NCBI GenBank assembly: GCA_028554645.1
Contig: JAQOOI010000047.1
Coordinates: forward strand, 1-64,000
Source of the DNA: Omphalotus guepiniiformis
Taxonomy: Eukaryota; Basidiomycota; Agaricomycetes; Agaricales; Omphalotaceae
Length of the DNA: 64,000 nt
Reading direction: 5' to 3'
Part shown: in pieces, positions 1-11,409 of the stretch
Layout: the number at the start of each line of letters is the position of its first letter
Numbering within the stretch: position 1 is the stretch's first letter
Program-made: the position numbers and the translations under genes
Notes under the pieces: generated by a model
Seen by the model: the letters and a program-made list of their open reading frames with translations, nothing else
Told to the model about the DNA's origin: nothing
Database searches by the model: none

Positions 1-2568
1 GAGCTTTGTCAAGGTATTCCATCACTACAAACATCAAGGTCTTGGTTAGCCCAGCTCCTAGGCAAACTCTCATAATTGACTACAAGCTTGGGAGCTAAAT
101 TAGTTTGTGTTGAACCATAATATTTATGTGTGCGGCAGGGTTATATGTTCTGACGAATTTATCACAACTATGGCGAGCTGTTCCGTTCGGACCCTTTATG
201 AGTTTGATGGGCGTACCAAAAACGTTTCTTTAGTGCAGAATGTGTTGTCGCCAGTCAAAGGCCCTCACATAAGGTTGAATTTGACCGTCTTTCCCGTAAT
301 GTCTATGAAAACATGTCCTTGTGCGGTAACGTAGCGGCAGAACTTGCTCATCAATTGATGGAGCGCATGACCCACTGCGTTTGGTGGGGGTTTAAACTGG
401 CACATTACCAATTGCACAGCTTCCTTAAGAGCCAATCGCAGAGCCACGTAGACGACGAGTTATGCTGACAGCATTCACAGGCTGCTCAATATGTTTAGTT
501 GTTAAGGCATCACATTCATACCCAGTCAAAACCGCTGGACGATGGTATGTGTTGTTAAGACGGCGCCCATAATGGTGCATCCAAGCGCCCGGCCTAAGAT
601 TCGCCGCATTGACGAAGTGTTAGGGCAGCATGAGGTTTGTGGCACGAAAGGGCATCTACGTCGTGGCAGGTGTTCTTGCAAGAAGGTTATTTGCCATAAA
701 AAGACGGCCGACTTACTTCCGCATGAGCAAAAAATCGTGTAATAAGAAAAAACGAAACCTGACAAACCGAAGGATCGCTGCCTCTCGCCAGCTCACGCTT
801 TGGTACACTCCTCCCACTGATTCAATAGGAGCCACCGTTGTATATGGGAGCCCCGTTTCGACCTAATTTGGCGCCGAGGTCAGGCAGCTGTAGTGTCCGG
901 ACCCGAATTGTCTCTATTTCACATAGCGGACCTCAGGAAGGTTCGCTACAAAAGCAAATTTCGGCCTAACAACTGGCGGAGAGTTGCGCGCATCTCGATC
1001 TGACTCCCAAAGATTCGGATTTCGCGACAGTGTGGACAAATGCAGCACCCACGTGGTGTCCACCACCAGAGCGCATCCTGGGGCCGCTGTACTATGGGTA
1101 ACACTGGGGGGATCATTGACGTTACTCAAATGAACATTGGCGAAGGGACAGGGATGGTAGGACGCTCACGCTCATGGGGAGGCGTTCACCACCCCCCGAT
1201 ATTATGTTATTCGGTAAATTGGGTGACCCCGGCGACCGTCGAGAAATGCATCTCCCCACCAGGGAATTTTGATTCTTTTTAATAATGGAGGTCCGGCCGT
1301 ACCAATGACCCTGACAGACGGAGATGTATCCTTGCACAGTCGCTAAGTCGGATCAATTAATTTATCGCGCCTCTGCAGGTTAACAATCAGCTTCAGTTTT
1401 TGTACACTATTATGGTGTCAAACAAACGCACGTTTGGAGTGAACCTCCGCAATGTCCTCTGCTTCCTCGATTTCGATTTTTCTCAACTGCTTGTCCATTC
1501 CGAAAAAATCAGCTGTTAGAGGCCCAATTGCAACGACAGGGATTGCTTAGGACCTTTTTTCACCAGTTAAAACCTGGGACTGCCCGGAAATGCATCCGGT
1601 TTTCCCCCATATCCTGTTCTGGGTAACATGCACGAAGGGACTGCGCTCGGTCTAACATATTGCAGCTCTCTGGTCGGAGATTTCAGGGAGCGGACCCTTC
1701 TCGGCGAGAAAAATTGGTTGAAGTGGCTGGTACAAAGTAGCCGTTGAGCAACAAGCTGTGTTCTAACCGATGAAGCTGACCTTATAAAATTCAACATCGG
1801 GGGCCCGGTACCAATGCTTGACACTGACGGATGAAATATGCATGGCTCGCTCTGTAAGGTCCAGCCAGTTTCTTTTTCGAGAGGTCGAAAACGTTGATCC
1901 TGTACGCAGGAATGGGGACATCTAACAGCAAAGAGGTGGATAAACTTCAGGGTAATGAAGTGAGAGATAAGGACACATACCTAGTCTGACAATAAGCTGA
2001 AGCTTTTTCGGGTCAGAAAACACTCCCTGCAGTGGATACTCGCGCCGACCAATCGGATTTGAGTCGAGTCCGGATTATGCCTATCATACTCTTCAAAGAT
2101 TTGATCTTCGGACGGCTTGCCCGGGGGAGGGGGTTAGCTGGATGTCCACCTGTTCCACATTTTGTCAGTGCAAACCTCAGCAAGCACTGACAAGCGACCT
2201 ACGAGGGTGCAGACAGAATTTGTTCGCAGGGCAACGTATGTCCAATTGATGTAACAGACATACTTTGCCAACTGGGTATGTACTGCGCTTCCATTGTTGT
2301 TACGATCGAAAGGGACCGCTCGGTACACCATCATGTCGACATATAAAACGTTGAGCACGACCTCAGAATCAGGAGAACCAGGATCAATATCAGTATCAGT
2401 CGGGCCTCATTGCGACAGGTGGTAAGTCCCTGAAGACATGTGTCGTGTCACTGTTATAAGGGAGCTTGGAGGCTCACGTGATGAAGACCCTCGTGTTATC
2501 ACCAAATGAATTCAGAGGGTCACTTGGTGACAACGAGGCCAGAAGCCAGGATGTCACTGTTAATAGTC
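1..2568. other. Region without a supportable gene
   Basis: I find only short open frames on both strands, none with a recognisable motif, a plausible splice chain or consistent protein-like composition. The base composition is balanced and there is no obvious tandem structure. It could be an old, decayed mobile element or intergenic DNA. Confidence 0.5.
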
Positions 2569-2717
2569 GCAGGCAATACCAAAGCCGCAAATTTTGAACA
2601 ACCACAAACAATTTCTATCAAACATGTTCCATTCAAAACACACAGCTTCTCAGCGCTATATCTCAGCCAGCATTTATCACGTACTTCGCAGATATCACCG
2701 TTGGACATATAAGTAAG
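2569..2717 (+). repeat. Dispersed promoter-like repeat, copy a
   Basis: About 150 bp that recur in diverged form at 3865-4017. Shared blocks are a GCAATNCCAAAG start, GAACAACCACAA, ATGTTCCAT, TTTATCACGTACTTC and a final GGACATATAAGTAAG. The last block contains a TATA-box-like ATATAAG. A shorter second copy of its 3' half follows at 2744-2817. Confidence 0.7.
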
Positions 2718-2743
2718 TACATGGTCTCAACTTCACACACTGG

Positions 2744-2817
2744 CTTCTCAGCGCTATATCTCAGCATTTATCACGTACTTCGCGACCTTCTCAAAGATCA
2801 CCGTTGGACATATAAGT
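2744..2817 (+). repeat. Dispersed promoter-like repeat, partial copy b
   Basis: Repeats the 3' half of the element at 2569-2717: CTTCTCAGCGCTATATCTCAG, then TTTATCACGTACTTC, then the GGACATATAAGT block. It lies only 26 bp downstream of copy a, so it is a local tandem duplication. Confidence 0.7.
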
Positions 2818-3056
2818 CGTCTGTAGTCTCCCGAGTCATCCCCTAGTATTGCTTATGAGTAATCTGTGATTACGCAAGTGTGAACAACGTTGCAACTGTA
2901 TTTGCTCCTCACTGGCTTACTTATACATCAGGAGCAGTAACCAAATGAACACGTAGAAGACACGCACTTGTTAGGAAGCTAAATTGACACACGTGATTTC
3001 AGCATGACCTCCCAAAACGGTGCGCAACAATACTAAAATCACTGATTTTCGGGGTT

Positions 3057-3755
3057 TGTAGGTGGACACGAAAACTGCCTTTTTTGGGTTGCCTGTAGGT
3101 GGATTGTGCATCCGACCTCCGATTTTCGCCTTCAGTAGGTGGAAAATCGTATCCGACCTCTAAATTTTCAAAAAAATTTCGAAAAATCCTAAAAAAAATT
3201 CCGAGGCTATTTCTAAGCACGTATATATGATTCTAGGTGTTGAGAGCGAGATTCTAGTGGTGCTTCAGCCATCAGTAGGGGGAAACAGAGGGGGAAATTG
3301 ACTAGAATTTTGAATAAGATACTGGTACAGCGGGCCTGTATAGATAATAGTGCTGTTGCATTGTAAGAGTATCCCTAATTAGCAAGAAATTTTTCCTGAG
3401 ATGTCCTGTAAACATTGTCCAGCTCGTCAATTTTCATCCTATTTCATCCACCTTTGGCCACAGTTGGCTCGAATTTGACATCAGCAAACAAGAGGAAGGG
3501 CTCGTGGAGGGTTGAGTTAAAGCCGGTGGCCGGCCGGTGAGCCACTTCAGTCAATCAAGCGGGTGTGGTAAACACTGCTAAAACATTTTTGTAGGTGGGA
3601 CAAATATCCGAGCTGCTCGTCAGTTGGCACCCTATACGTGGACAATAGTACCTCACCTCAGCGTGGAAAAATCAGCAATAGGTGGACTTTTAGTGGGGGT
3701 AGTATCCTACCTTCACCGAAAAAAGGCCACTTTGTAGGTGGATCCGTATCCGACT
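3057..3755 (+). repeat. Interspersed TGTAGGTGGA ... ATCCGAC motif cluster
   Basis: Six degenerate copies of a composite motif, TGTAGGTGGA followed within a few bases by (T)ATCCGAC, start near 3057, 3094, 3134, 3590, 3678 and 3733. Copies 2, 3 and 6 keep both halves best. The spacing is irregular, so this is not a simple tandem array. No gene is visible in the interval. Confidence 0.55.
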
Positions 3756-3864
3756 GTCCCCCCAATTGTCGGGGGTCCTCAATTAGCATGCGTGGTCCCG
3801 CAGCGATCACATGACAGAGACAGGCAGGCATCAGTCTGAGTGAACCCACACACATAAACAGCGG

Positions 3865-4017
3865 CAAGGCAGGCAATTCCAAAGTAGCAAGTGAACAACC
3901 ACAAGCATTTTCTAACAAATATGTTCCATGCAAAACATATAAATGCTCAGAATTTATCACGTACTTCAAGACCTTCACAAAATATCACAGCTGGACATAT
4001 AAGTAAGGTACGTCGCG
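3865..4017 (+). repeat. Dispersed promoter-like repeat, copy c
   Basis: Diverged copy of the 2569-2717 element, in the same orientation and with the same order of blocks. It ends in the same GGACATATAAGTAAG block, immediately upstream of a possible start codon and of the 183-bp tandem array. Confidence 0.7.
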
Positions 4018-4053
4018 TCTGCCGTTTCCTCCAACTATACAGCCTCCACCATG
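4003..4053 (+). promoter_or_regulatory. Possible TATA promoter with downstream ATG
   Basis: ATATAAG near 4007 is followed after about 40 bp by a pyrimidine-rich stretch and an ATG at 4051 in the context CCTCCACCATGC. The reading frame from that ATG is short. The assignment rests on motif spacing only. Confidence 0.3.
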
Positions 4054-4072
4054 CAATCCCCTGAATATCCAA

Positions 4073-4620
4073 CTTGTAACGCAGTCTCGTTCCGATTCTT
4101 CCGATTTCCCTAGTCGCTATCAACCGCACCACAGACGAAGACGTCAAGAAAGGGCAGATCGCAGGTGAGTAACACGACGTTGTTGGACAGGTACAAACTG
4201 ACTTGTGAATCGGTCGCGTCTGAACAACGGAACGTCCTCAGTGCGCCTGAATCAAATTGTAACGCAGTCGCGTCCGATCTTCCGATTCCCTAGTCACTAT
4301 CAAACCGTCACCAGACGAAGACGTCAAGAAAGGGGCAGATCGCAGGTGAGTAACACGACGTTGTTGGACAGGTACGAACTGACTTGTGAATCGGGTCGCG
4401 TCTGAACAACGGAACGTCCTCAGTGCGCCTGAATCAACTTGTAAACGCAGTCGCGTCCGATCTCCCGATTTCCCTAGTCACTATCAACCGCACAGACGAA
4501 GACGTCAAGAAAGGGGCAGATCGCAGGTGAGTAACACGGACGTTGTTGGACAGGTACGAAAACTGACTTGTGAATCGGTCGCGTCTGAAACAATCCGAAC
4601 GTCTTCAGTGTCGAGCGGAA
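4073..4620 (+). repeat. 183-bp tandem repeat, three copies
   Basis: Units begin near 4073, 4256 and 4438 (spacing 183 and 182 bp). Each carries GTAACGCAGTC, a CTAGTCACTATCAA-like block, GACGAAGACGTCAAGAAAG, GATCGCAGGTGAGTAACAC, a TTGTTGGACAGGTAC block and TGACTTGTGAATCGG. Small indels break any shared reading frame. Each unit contains a strong 5' splice-site match (CAG/GTGAGT), so the array may derive from a repeated exon-intron junction. Confidence 0.8.
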
Positions 4621-5456
4621 CCGCGCGCGAGCGTGACAGTGTCATGAAAACGGAACTCTTCGTGCACAATCGTCGAGCGCGTTGGCTTGGGATGCAGTCG
4701 CGTCCGGACGGTTGAAACGCCTCCTCCAATGACCGCCCAGAAGATAGCCGACCACGCAAGGCGGAGACGGGTGGCGTACGAAGAGCCGAGGTGGGTTTTC
4801 CAAGCAGTTTTTTGAATAGGTAGTGAGCTAATTGTCCCTTCTCCAGTCCAAAGGCCCGAGTGCAAATAATAATAAAGCAGAGGACAGCGGTGCACGCTGC
4901 GATGTAACAAGCCCGGTATGTCGGCGTCCTCTTTTCAACCCACCCCTTTCTTACAGTAGTGACCAGGTCATATGTTTATAAATTGCTTATCTCACATGTA
5001 TCACAATCTGTCTGTAGCGCGAATAAGAAATATTGTATATGGATGGTGGACCTTGTCGCGTAAGACACGACGCCGCATGCGCCTGGCGCCGGGGACAAGA
5101 TCTCCATATCTCATCATTGACAGTGTGACCCTTCTATGCAGGCGCCCGGAAGAAGATCTGGATAGATTTCATCATTGAAAATCAGACTCAGAGCTTCATT
5201 ATTATTTAGGGTTCATTGTTCAGTTACGCGGCTCCGAATCGCACCAGGTGGCAGGGTCGTGTAACCGGCATATGTCAAGCACCTTACATTGCCGGTACGC
5301 TACATCAGGCTACATCCGACCTAAGTAGACCGAGCCGGGTACAGAAAAAAACCGGGCCTGCCAGCTCATTACTAGCAAACCCCTTTAAAGCGGCAGGAGG
5401 ACTTTGCGCTGCACCGAACCAACCTACCGTACCGTCCTTGATCCACAACTATCCTC
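4621..5456. other. No gene recognised
   Basis: I see no convincing coding exon, RNA gene or repeat here. Open frames are short and lack recognisable motifs. Confidence 0.45.
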
Positions 5457-5690
5457 ATGGCAGAGAACTTGAACGAGGTCGACGAGCAGAACAATACCAG
5501 CGCACCCCGCGACGAAACCTTCATCCCTCCGGCAGTAGGGTCGCATTCGTACTGGTCACAGTCCGAAACACGCGCGAGACCTTGGAGAGATACGTGTGGA
5601 GCTCTGAATCCAACATTCTCCGTCACCATGAGGGCGGACTTCGCAGAGCTTGGACTGACTTGGAACGGGTCTTCAAGCCCGACAGGATAA
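5457..5690 (+). CDS. Hypothetical short ORF, 77 aa
   Basis: I do not recognise this ORF. It starts with ATG after a short pyrimidine-rich stretch and encodes an acidic N-terminus (MAENLNEVDEQNN) followed by a Trp/Arg-containing stretch. A longer alternative frame (5216-5695) overlaps it, so the coding frame is uncertain. A possible partner exon with coiled-coil character follows at 5827. It may be the remnant of a retroelement or of a degraded gene. The evidence is only the open frame and start context. Confidence 0.2.
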   Translation: MAENLNEVDEQNNTSAPRDETFIPPAVGSHSYWSQSETRARPWRDTCGALNPTFSVTMRADFAELGLTWNGSSSPTG

Positions 5691-5826
5691 TTTAGACCAG
5701 GTGGGAATCTCGTCTCTGGTCAGAGGTGCAACGTAGAGTACTAAACATTGTCTAGCTACCATAGCCCGTCCTGATCCATGACGCAGTGTACAGCATCAGC
5801 CAGAAGGCGGCCGCTGCCAGGCGCCT

Positions 5827-6270
5827 TTGCCTACTCTCACTGGGCCTGAAGTCCTCCGCCGGCTCGCTGCGCTGAGCAAGGCCTGGAGGAGAAGAAAAGT
5901 CGAGGAGGGCTCACTAGCCGCGCGGGAGGCCACCCTGCAGGCTGAGCTCGATAGCTTGCGGAAACCAGTTGTCATCGTTGCGCGCGCGCACACCGACCGT
6001 CTACAAGAGGATCGGCGTGACCTAGTAGACCTACTCGTAGTCGCCTATGCTACGCCTTCCCATTACTTAGCACGCGTGCCATTTGTTTCAATGTTAAGCT
6101 CGACACATCAGATCATCAGATGCCGTCTGTTTTTTTTTTCCTTGAGACAAAGTATTCCCCCCCCCCCCAACTATGTTTTGTTGATCATCGAGCTGCGAGA
6201 GAAATCTATGTATATTCAAAAAGGTTCATTAGAGCTTATGAGCCACACGTCGCCAAGTGGCTTTGTGTAG
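5827..6270 (+). CDS. Hypothetical ORF with coiled-coil-like start
   Basis: An open frame of 147 codons. The first 70 residues have a charged heptad-like pattern (LSKAWRRRKVEEGSLAARE and similar), as in a coiled coil. The rest runs through homopolymer-rich DNA (T and C runs near 6130 and 6160) and does not look like protein. If real, only the first half is likely coding, perhaps as an exon of a gene starting near 5457. I do not recognise a family. Confidence 0.2.
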   Translation: MPTLTGPEVLRRLAALSKAWRRRKVEEGSLAAREATLQAELDSLRKPVVIVARAHTDRLQEDRRDLVDLLVVAYATPSHYLARVPFVSMLSSTHQIIRCRLFFFSLRQSIPPPPNYVLLIIELREKSMYIQKGSLELMSHTSPSGFV

Positions 6271-7039
6271 AAAAGATTCCGTATCGCTAGAAAACTTTCT
6301 TGCTCCAACAGGCTCCAAAGGCTTCTGGGGCATACCACAAATAGAAGCTCAACGGGCAGTCAACCTCATAATTGCTTAGTAAAACGGCTGGAGCTAGCTG
6401 GAGCCTCTGGGGAGATTTCCTGAGATTTCTCGTATGTAGCGAGGCTTGGCGTTTTTCTATCGGAGAAAAGTGGATGACTTCCCGTAAGAGTTTAGGACCA
6501 ATCTGCACTAGATTTTACCTTCCATATGCTTAGCTGAGACGAGCCGATCGCGGTTAGTGCCATCCAATCGCTTTGGTTCAGCTCTGCGATGAAACCGCAA
6601 AATCAAATATCAGCAGTGTAACCCAAACCATGAGTTTTGGCAAGGTTTCTATAAAGATTCTCTGGTGCATTTGATTTATTTTTGCTGTAAGCGAGCCTAA
6701 GCGAGCCTAATCGAAGGAAAACTGCTGAAATAGAGCTTATTTGTCAACGTAGCAAACTGACTTTGCCACAAAGATTTGCCATTTATATCCTTATCGCGGA
6801 TACATGATTGGCTAGAGATCGTGCAAGTAGTTTCCTACGGTTTGCTGATCCCGGGTACACGTGACTACTAGGGCCACGCTCGGCAGAAACCTTGCTTGGG
6901 CCTCCGTGGGATGGATGATGATAAATCTGAATCTCGTGACATCGCCAAAGTTTTGTTGATGCAGAAGTCTTCCCCTAGCCTCCTTGCCACACTCACCCCC
7001 ATCTTTCAAACAGAGTGATGAAGCGAGCCGAAAATTGTC
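6271..7039. other. No gene recognised
   Basis: Only short antisense frames occur. I see no motif, RNA gene or repeat apart from a doubled AAGCGAGCCT near 6690. Confidence 0.45.
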
Positions 7040-7705
7040 AAAAGCCCTCTAATCCCTGTACGTCCACTCTTTACTAGCTACCACCCGATTCCCTTCATCT
7101 GCAATACTTCAACGATCGCCTGAACCCGAGGAATGTTACAGTTCCTTGAATACTCGCGCAACGGGGAATGCGAGGATACTGCACATTCTTTGGAATCTCA
7201 GGTGCTCTCCGAAGGCTTGCGCTGAGGGGGGAGGGCGAGGCTGAACACCACAAGAATCTAACGTCGCTTTACAGCGTCCAACACACCGGCTGGTGTTAAA
7301 ACCGACTACGAATTTTCAGCTGCGGCTCGCGTCACTCTGGAAAACAGAGAGGTGAAGAGACCCAAAAAACGTCAAAAGCTCTCTAATCCCTGTACGTCCA
7401 CTCTTTACTAGCTACTACCCGATTCCCTTCATCTGCAATACTTCAACGATCGCCTGAACCCGAGGAATGTTACAGTTCCTTGAATACTCGCGCAACGGGA
7501 AATGCGAGGATACTGCACATTCTTTGGAATCTCGGGTGCTCTCCGAAGGCTTGCACTGAGGGCGGAGGGCTAGGGCTGGGCGTGTCAAGAATCTAACCTC
7601 CCTCTACAGGGCCTCCCCCACCCAAACCCACGGCTGCTGTTAGAACCGCGTTCGAGTTTTCAGCGGCACTTCGCCGCACTCTGGAGCACGAAGGCGCTTA
7701 TGATT
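7040..7705 (+). repeat. 334-bp tandem duplication of a gene 5' end
   Basis: Two adjacent copies, offset by 334 bp (for example CTCTAATCCCTGTACGTCC at 7047 and 7381), share most bases in the first 190 bp and diverge after that. Each copy holds an ATG (7133 and 7467) opening the same short peptide, MLQFLEYSRNG(E/K)CEDTAH, then a possible donor and an acceptor-like GA(A/G)TTTTCAG. The second copy leads into the dioxygenase gene, so the duplication covers its putative promoter and first exon. Confidence 0.75.
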
Positions 7706-9200
7706 ACCTTGACAAAGCCCCAACTTCTGCAGACCCCTTCAGCTCATCGCCACCCCCACCAACATCCGCCACCTCCTCACCTTTATCCTCACCTTTATCC
7801 TCCCCTCCCTCCTCCCCCACCCCGCCACCGCTTCTCAGGCCCCACCCCCTGCCAATTCCTACCCTCGGCGCTGACTCTGCCGCAGCCACCTCCTTAGGCG
7901 TATCTAAAACCCGCGCCCGTCGACTCAAACGCTCTAAAGAGTCCAGCAAGCAGAATAGGGATCGTAAACGTCAAGCAGCCCCTACCAAACGCAGCGGACG
8001 ATATCAAACCTCGCCCCCCCATTGAGAATCGCCATAACACTGCGTCACAACCCATACACAACTCGTTCAGTCTGTTCAGTGATGCACCGGTCACTTCGAC
8101 CGCGTACGTCGGGCTAAAGGAAAAGAAGGATCGCCCTTCTGGCACTCCAGACCGGGCGTACGGGCTGCATGAAGTTGTTGGTCCCAAATCAAAGTTCAAA
8201 TTCGAGCTTGTGCGGTATAACCCAGAGTGTGTAATTTCCAGATTGATCTTTAGGTGTGCACTGACTATGTTCCACGTCAGTGCTTCCACCCCATTTGCCG
8301 ACTCTGAAGGTCGGGTTTTTGCCGTTGCTGTGGATGCGCCTGCAGACCCTAAATGGCAGGAATGCACCAAGGCTGCTGCTGATGAACTAGAGCGCTTGCG
8401 CGCTTGTTGCAGCTTCAATGCGGAGCAACAAGGCCATCGCAGGGGCAAATTTCCTGCATTGTCAACTGGGATCTCTTTTGGAGGAGGGCAAGTTGTGAGT
8501 GTCACCCCACCATCTAATTCCCAATACTCACCAGTTGTAGCGCCCAGGGAATCTTATTCACAATAAGCGGAACACTAAGGTCCTTCGGGGGCTGGTGGAA
8601 CACTGGGCGTTCAAACGCCTTTCCGGATTTGCGACTGGGGTGTTCAAGAGTTGGGCCCCCCACCTCTATGATTACTATCAGACGTATCTTACGCACCTTC
8701 TTGAACATGACGAAAGTCTTGTCCGCATCTTCCACAACAGTGTATTTCCTACCGCCACATTCAACTTTGGCCCGCTAACTGAAACCATACCCCACATTGA
8801 TCATGGCAATCTACCCTTCGGCCTGTGCTTTATCTGGGCACTAGGCGACTACGACCCAACGCACGGGGGCCATATCATTCTCTGGGACGCCAGGAAGGTT
8901 ATTGAGTTTCCACCTGGGACCGTGGTCGCCATACCATCCGGCGTTTGTCGCCACTCCAACACCCGCATCCGGAAGAAGAACGAGCGTCGCTATTCCTTTA
9001 CCCAGTATATGCCGGGTGGGCTGTTCCGTTGGGTTGACAATGGATTTCAGTTACAGGAGGATCGTCTGGCTGCAATGAGTGAACAGGAGGTCAAAGAGGA
9101 CAGGTTTAGGAAGCAACAACGTTGGTCATTGGGGTTAGGACTTTTATCTACACTTACAGACCTTGGACATAGTATGCTAAACCTTGATGTATATCAATGA
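7467..9200 (+). CDS. TET/JBP-like 2-oxoglutarate/Fe(II) dioxygenase
   Basis: Predicted nucleic-acid-modifying dioxygenase of the fungal TET/JBP type, a family known to expand alongside KDZ transposons. A Pro/Ser/Thr-rich, then basic N-terminus (RARRLKRSKESS) precedes the catalytic part. Family motifs are visible: FPALSTGISFGGGQ, SVFPTATFNFGP, an HxD iron motif (PHIDHGN), GGHIILWDARKVIEFPPG, a second metal His in CRHSNT and the 2-oxoglutarate Arg in RRYSFTQY, then GGLFRWVDNGF. Introns that restore the frame are 7964-7994 (31 nt), 8227-8280 and 8495-8540; the last joins GGGQV to RPGNL. The catalytic exon is free of stops and keeps all metal and co-substrate residues, so the enzyme may be functional. 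The exact start and first intron are unresolved because the 5' end is duplicated and its donor phase does not fit. The natural substrate cannot be inferred; 5-methylcytosine is the family expectation. Confidence 0.8.
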
Positions 9201-9333
9201 ATGTATTGGGATTATACATTACATTTAATGCGCAATGAATGTATCAGTTGTTCCAGCCTATGTTCCACGATTGCCAAAGAGGCCCCGCGCTTCGGGATTG
9301 TTCTTGAGAATCACTTGTCAACGATAGCTCATG

Positions 9334-10218
9334 CTACACAGAAGTGCTGGTAATATATTTCTCATGTATGATCCCAAGTTGGAAGAAGGTGCGTGCAAAC
9401 AGTATTGCTGAGCAAAATCTCAGACCACCAATGTACAGTTTATTTACGCACTTGAGTTTGCTTGTAACACTTGGCTCGGACCTCATCTTCTCAGACCGAT
9501 CTACGTCAAACTACACAGAAGTGCTGGTAACATATTGCTCATGTATTATTTCAAGTTTGAAGGAGGTGCGTGCAAACAGTATTGCTGAGCAAAATCTCAG
9601 ACCACCAATGTACAGTCTATACACGCACTTGAGTTTGCTTGTAACACTTGGCTCGGACCTCATCTTCTCAGACCGATCTACGTCAAACTACACAGAAGTT
9701 CTGGTAACATATTTCTCATGTATTATCTCAAGTTTGAAGAAGGTGCGTGCAAACAGTATTGCTGAGCAAAATCTCAAACCACCAATGTACAGTCTATACA
9801 CGCACTTGAGTTTGCTTGTAACACTTGGCTCGGACCTCATCTTCTCAGACCGATATACGTCAAACTACACAGAAGTGCTGGTAACATATTGCTCATGTAT
9901 TATTTCAAGTTTGAAGGAGGTGCGTGCAAACAGTATTGCTGAGCAAAATCTCAGACCACCAATGTACAGTCTATACACGCACTTGAGTTTGCTTGTAACA
10001 CTTGGCTCGGACCTCATCTTCTCAGACCGATCTACGTCAAACTACACAGAAGTGCTGGTAACATATTTCTCATGTATTATCTCAAGTTGGAAGAAGGTGC
10101 ATGCAAACAGTATTGCTGAGCAAAATCTCAGACCACCAATGTACGGTCTATTTACGCACTTGAGTTCGCTTGTAACACTTGGCTCCGACTCTCATCTTCT
10201 CAGACTAAATTCTGAATG
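9334..10218 (+). repeat. 177-bp minisatellite, five copies
   Basis: Units begin at 9334, 9511, 9688, 9865 and 10042, exactly 177 bp apart, with few substitutions; the fifth decays after about 155 bp. The period is a multiple of three, so one frame stays open for 319 codons as a 59-residue repeat (with blocks such as VRANSIAEQNLRPPMYSL). I read this as a by-product of the period, not as proof of a protein. The array fills the gap between the dioxygenase and the small basic gene. Confidence 0.9.
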
Positions 10219-11005
10219 CCGCGACGTAAACTATATACTACAGCAGCTCAGAAACGTGAAGCGCAACGGTCGTACTCCCAAAAACACTACGCAGCGTGAA
10301 TAATTTCCTTGCCTCTGAATGTTTTTGCTCACTGCTCTTTGTTTTCAATTTCAGGAACCGCGAGGCTATCAATGCCCACAGGCGGGAAAGACGTGCGGCA
10401 GAAGACCTTGATGATGCACTCGAGGCACAAAGATTGTGAGTCTTGTATCGATTCAAGTACTTCAAGGGCCGATAATATATCTTATAGGCGTACAGAAAAA
10501 CGTAAAAAAACTGGATTGAGACGCGAGGTGCTGATCCTAGGTCTGTACATACCTCCCTCCAAACGCCACTCTCCGATTAGCTCAACGCTTTAATCGCAGC
10601 CGCTTGATCAAGCAAAAGCTCAGCTATATACGATGCGTCCAATCACGATGGGACTCAAAAATCGAAGACAACCCTGCTGTACATCTCGATCGCTCTGTTC
10701 AAGCGCTGATTGACAGGTGCTCAGTACATCCTGAAAATCGCAAACGTCTTGTGCTGCAGTATCTCATCAGACCCCATCATACATTACTCCGACTTCAAAT
10801 GAAGGTTTCGAGAGCTGCTACGAAAGTTGAATCAATGGGTCCATCTGCAGAGACATGGCGCGAAGTGACGACAATCTTGAAGACCATGACAGATGTGGTG
10901 CGCTGGTTCGAGGAGTGTATACACTGGGCTGTGCACGCCGGGTTGAACGAACTTCGGGGCGCACGAGACAATAGAGAACTTGAATATCAGTATCAAATGT
11001 ATTAG
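10216..11005 (+). CDS. Small protein with basic N-terminal region
   Basis: A four-exon gene: 10216-10295, 10355-10435, 10488-10540 and 10581-11005, all GT-AG with matching phases, giving 212 aa. The N-terminus is strongly basic and regularly patterned (PRRKLYTTAAQKREAQRS, then NREAINAHRRERRAAEDLDD), like the Arg/Lys-Tyr-rich heads on many agaric hypothetical proteins. The C-terminal half is helical in character and ends in WFEECIHWAVHAGL. A nucleic-acid-binding role is an inference from the basic region. It lies between the dioxygenase and the KDZ transposase in the same orientation, so it may be element cargo. The third intron is only 40 nt. I do not know its function. Confidence 0.65.
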
Positions 11006-11409
11006 CTTGAGGACTGTATTAGCCAGTTATTAGCCTCAGGTTTTTTTTTGCTCATTATAACCCCATCAGCATTTGTTGTCAACGTCTTCCTTGGGTCAGA
11101 CTAGGTCAGACTGAGCCTTGAGAGCGGTTCGTCTTTATTCCGGTCCATGTGCCACTATCTCGCCTGGACTGATGGTTTTACAATGATGCTCCGTATTGAT
11201 TCGGTGTATGTCGGTACTTCAGTTCGCACATAACCCCAATTATACTGGTACGTCCCCTCTGACTCTCTCTTCCTCGATTCAATCTCAATAGACGGTTCAG
11301 GGGTTCGGTCCAGGCCAAATGACGCCGGCACCGCAAACTATTCATATACATTGTTTGCATACATAGGAGCCGCTACTACGCTGGTTCGCCCCAATAGCCG
11401 CCCACAGTG
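11006..11409. other. Intergenic, no gene recognised
   Basis: It contains a T(10) run near 11041 and a duplicated GGTCAGACT at 11095-11110. I see no coding exon. Confidence 0.5.

Noticed and set aside
8000..8505. 203-codon minus-strand frame opposite the dioxygenase
   Set aside because: It is the shadow of conserved dioxygenase exons.
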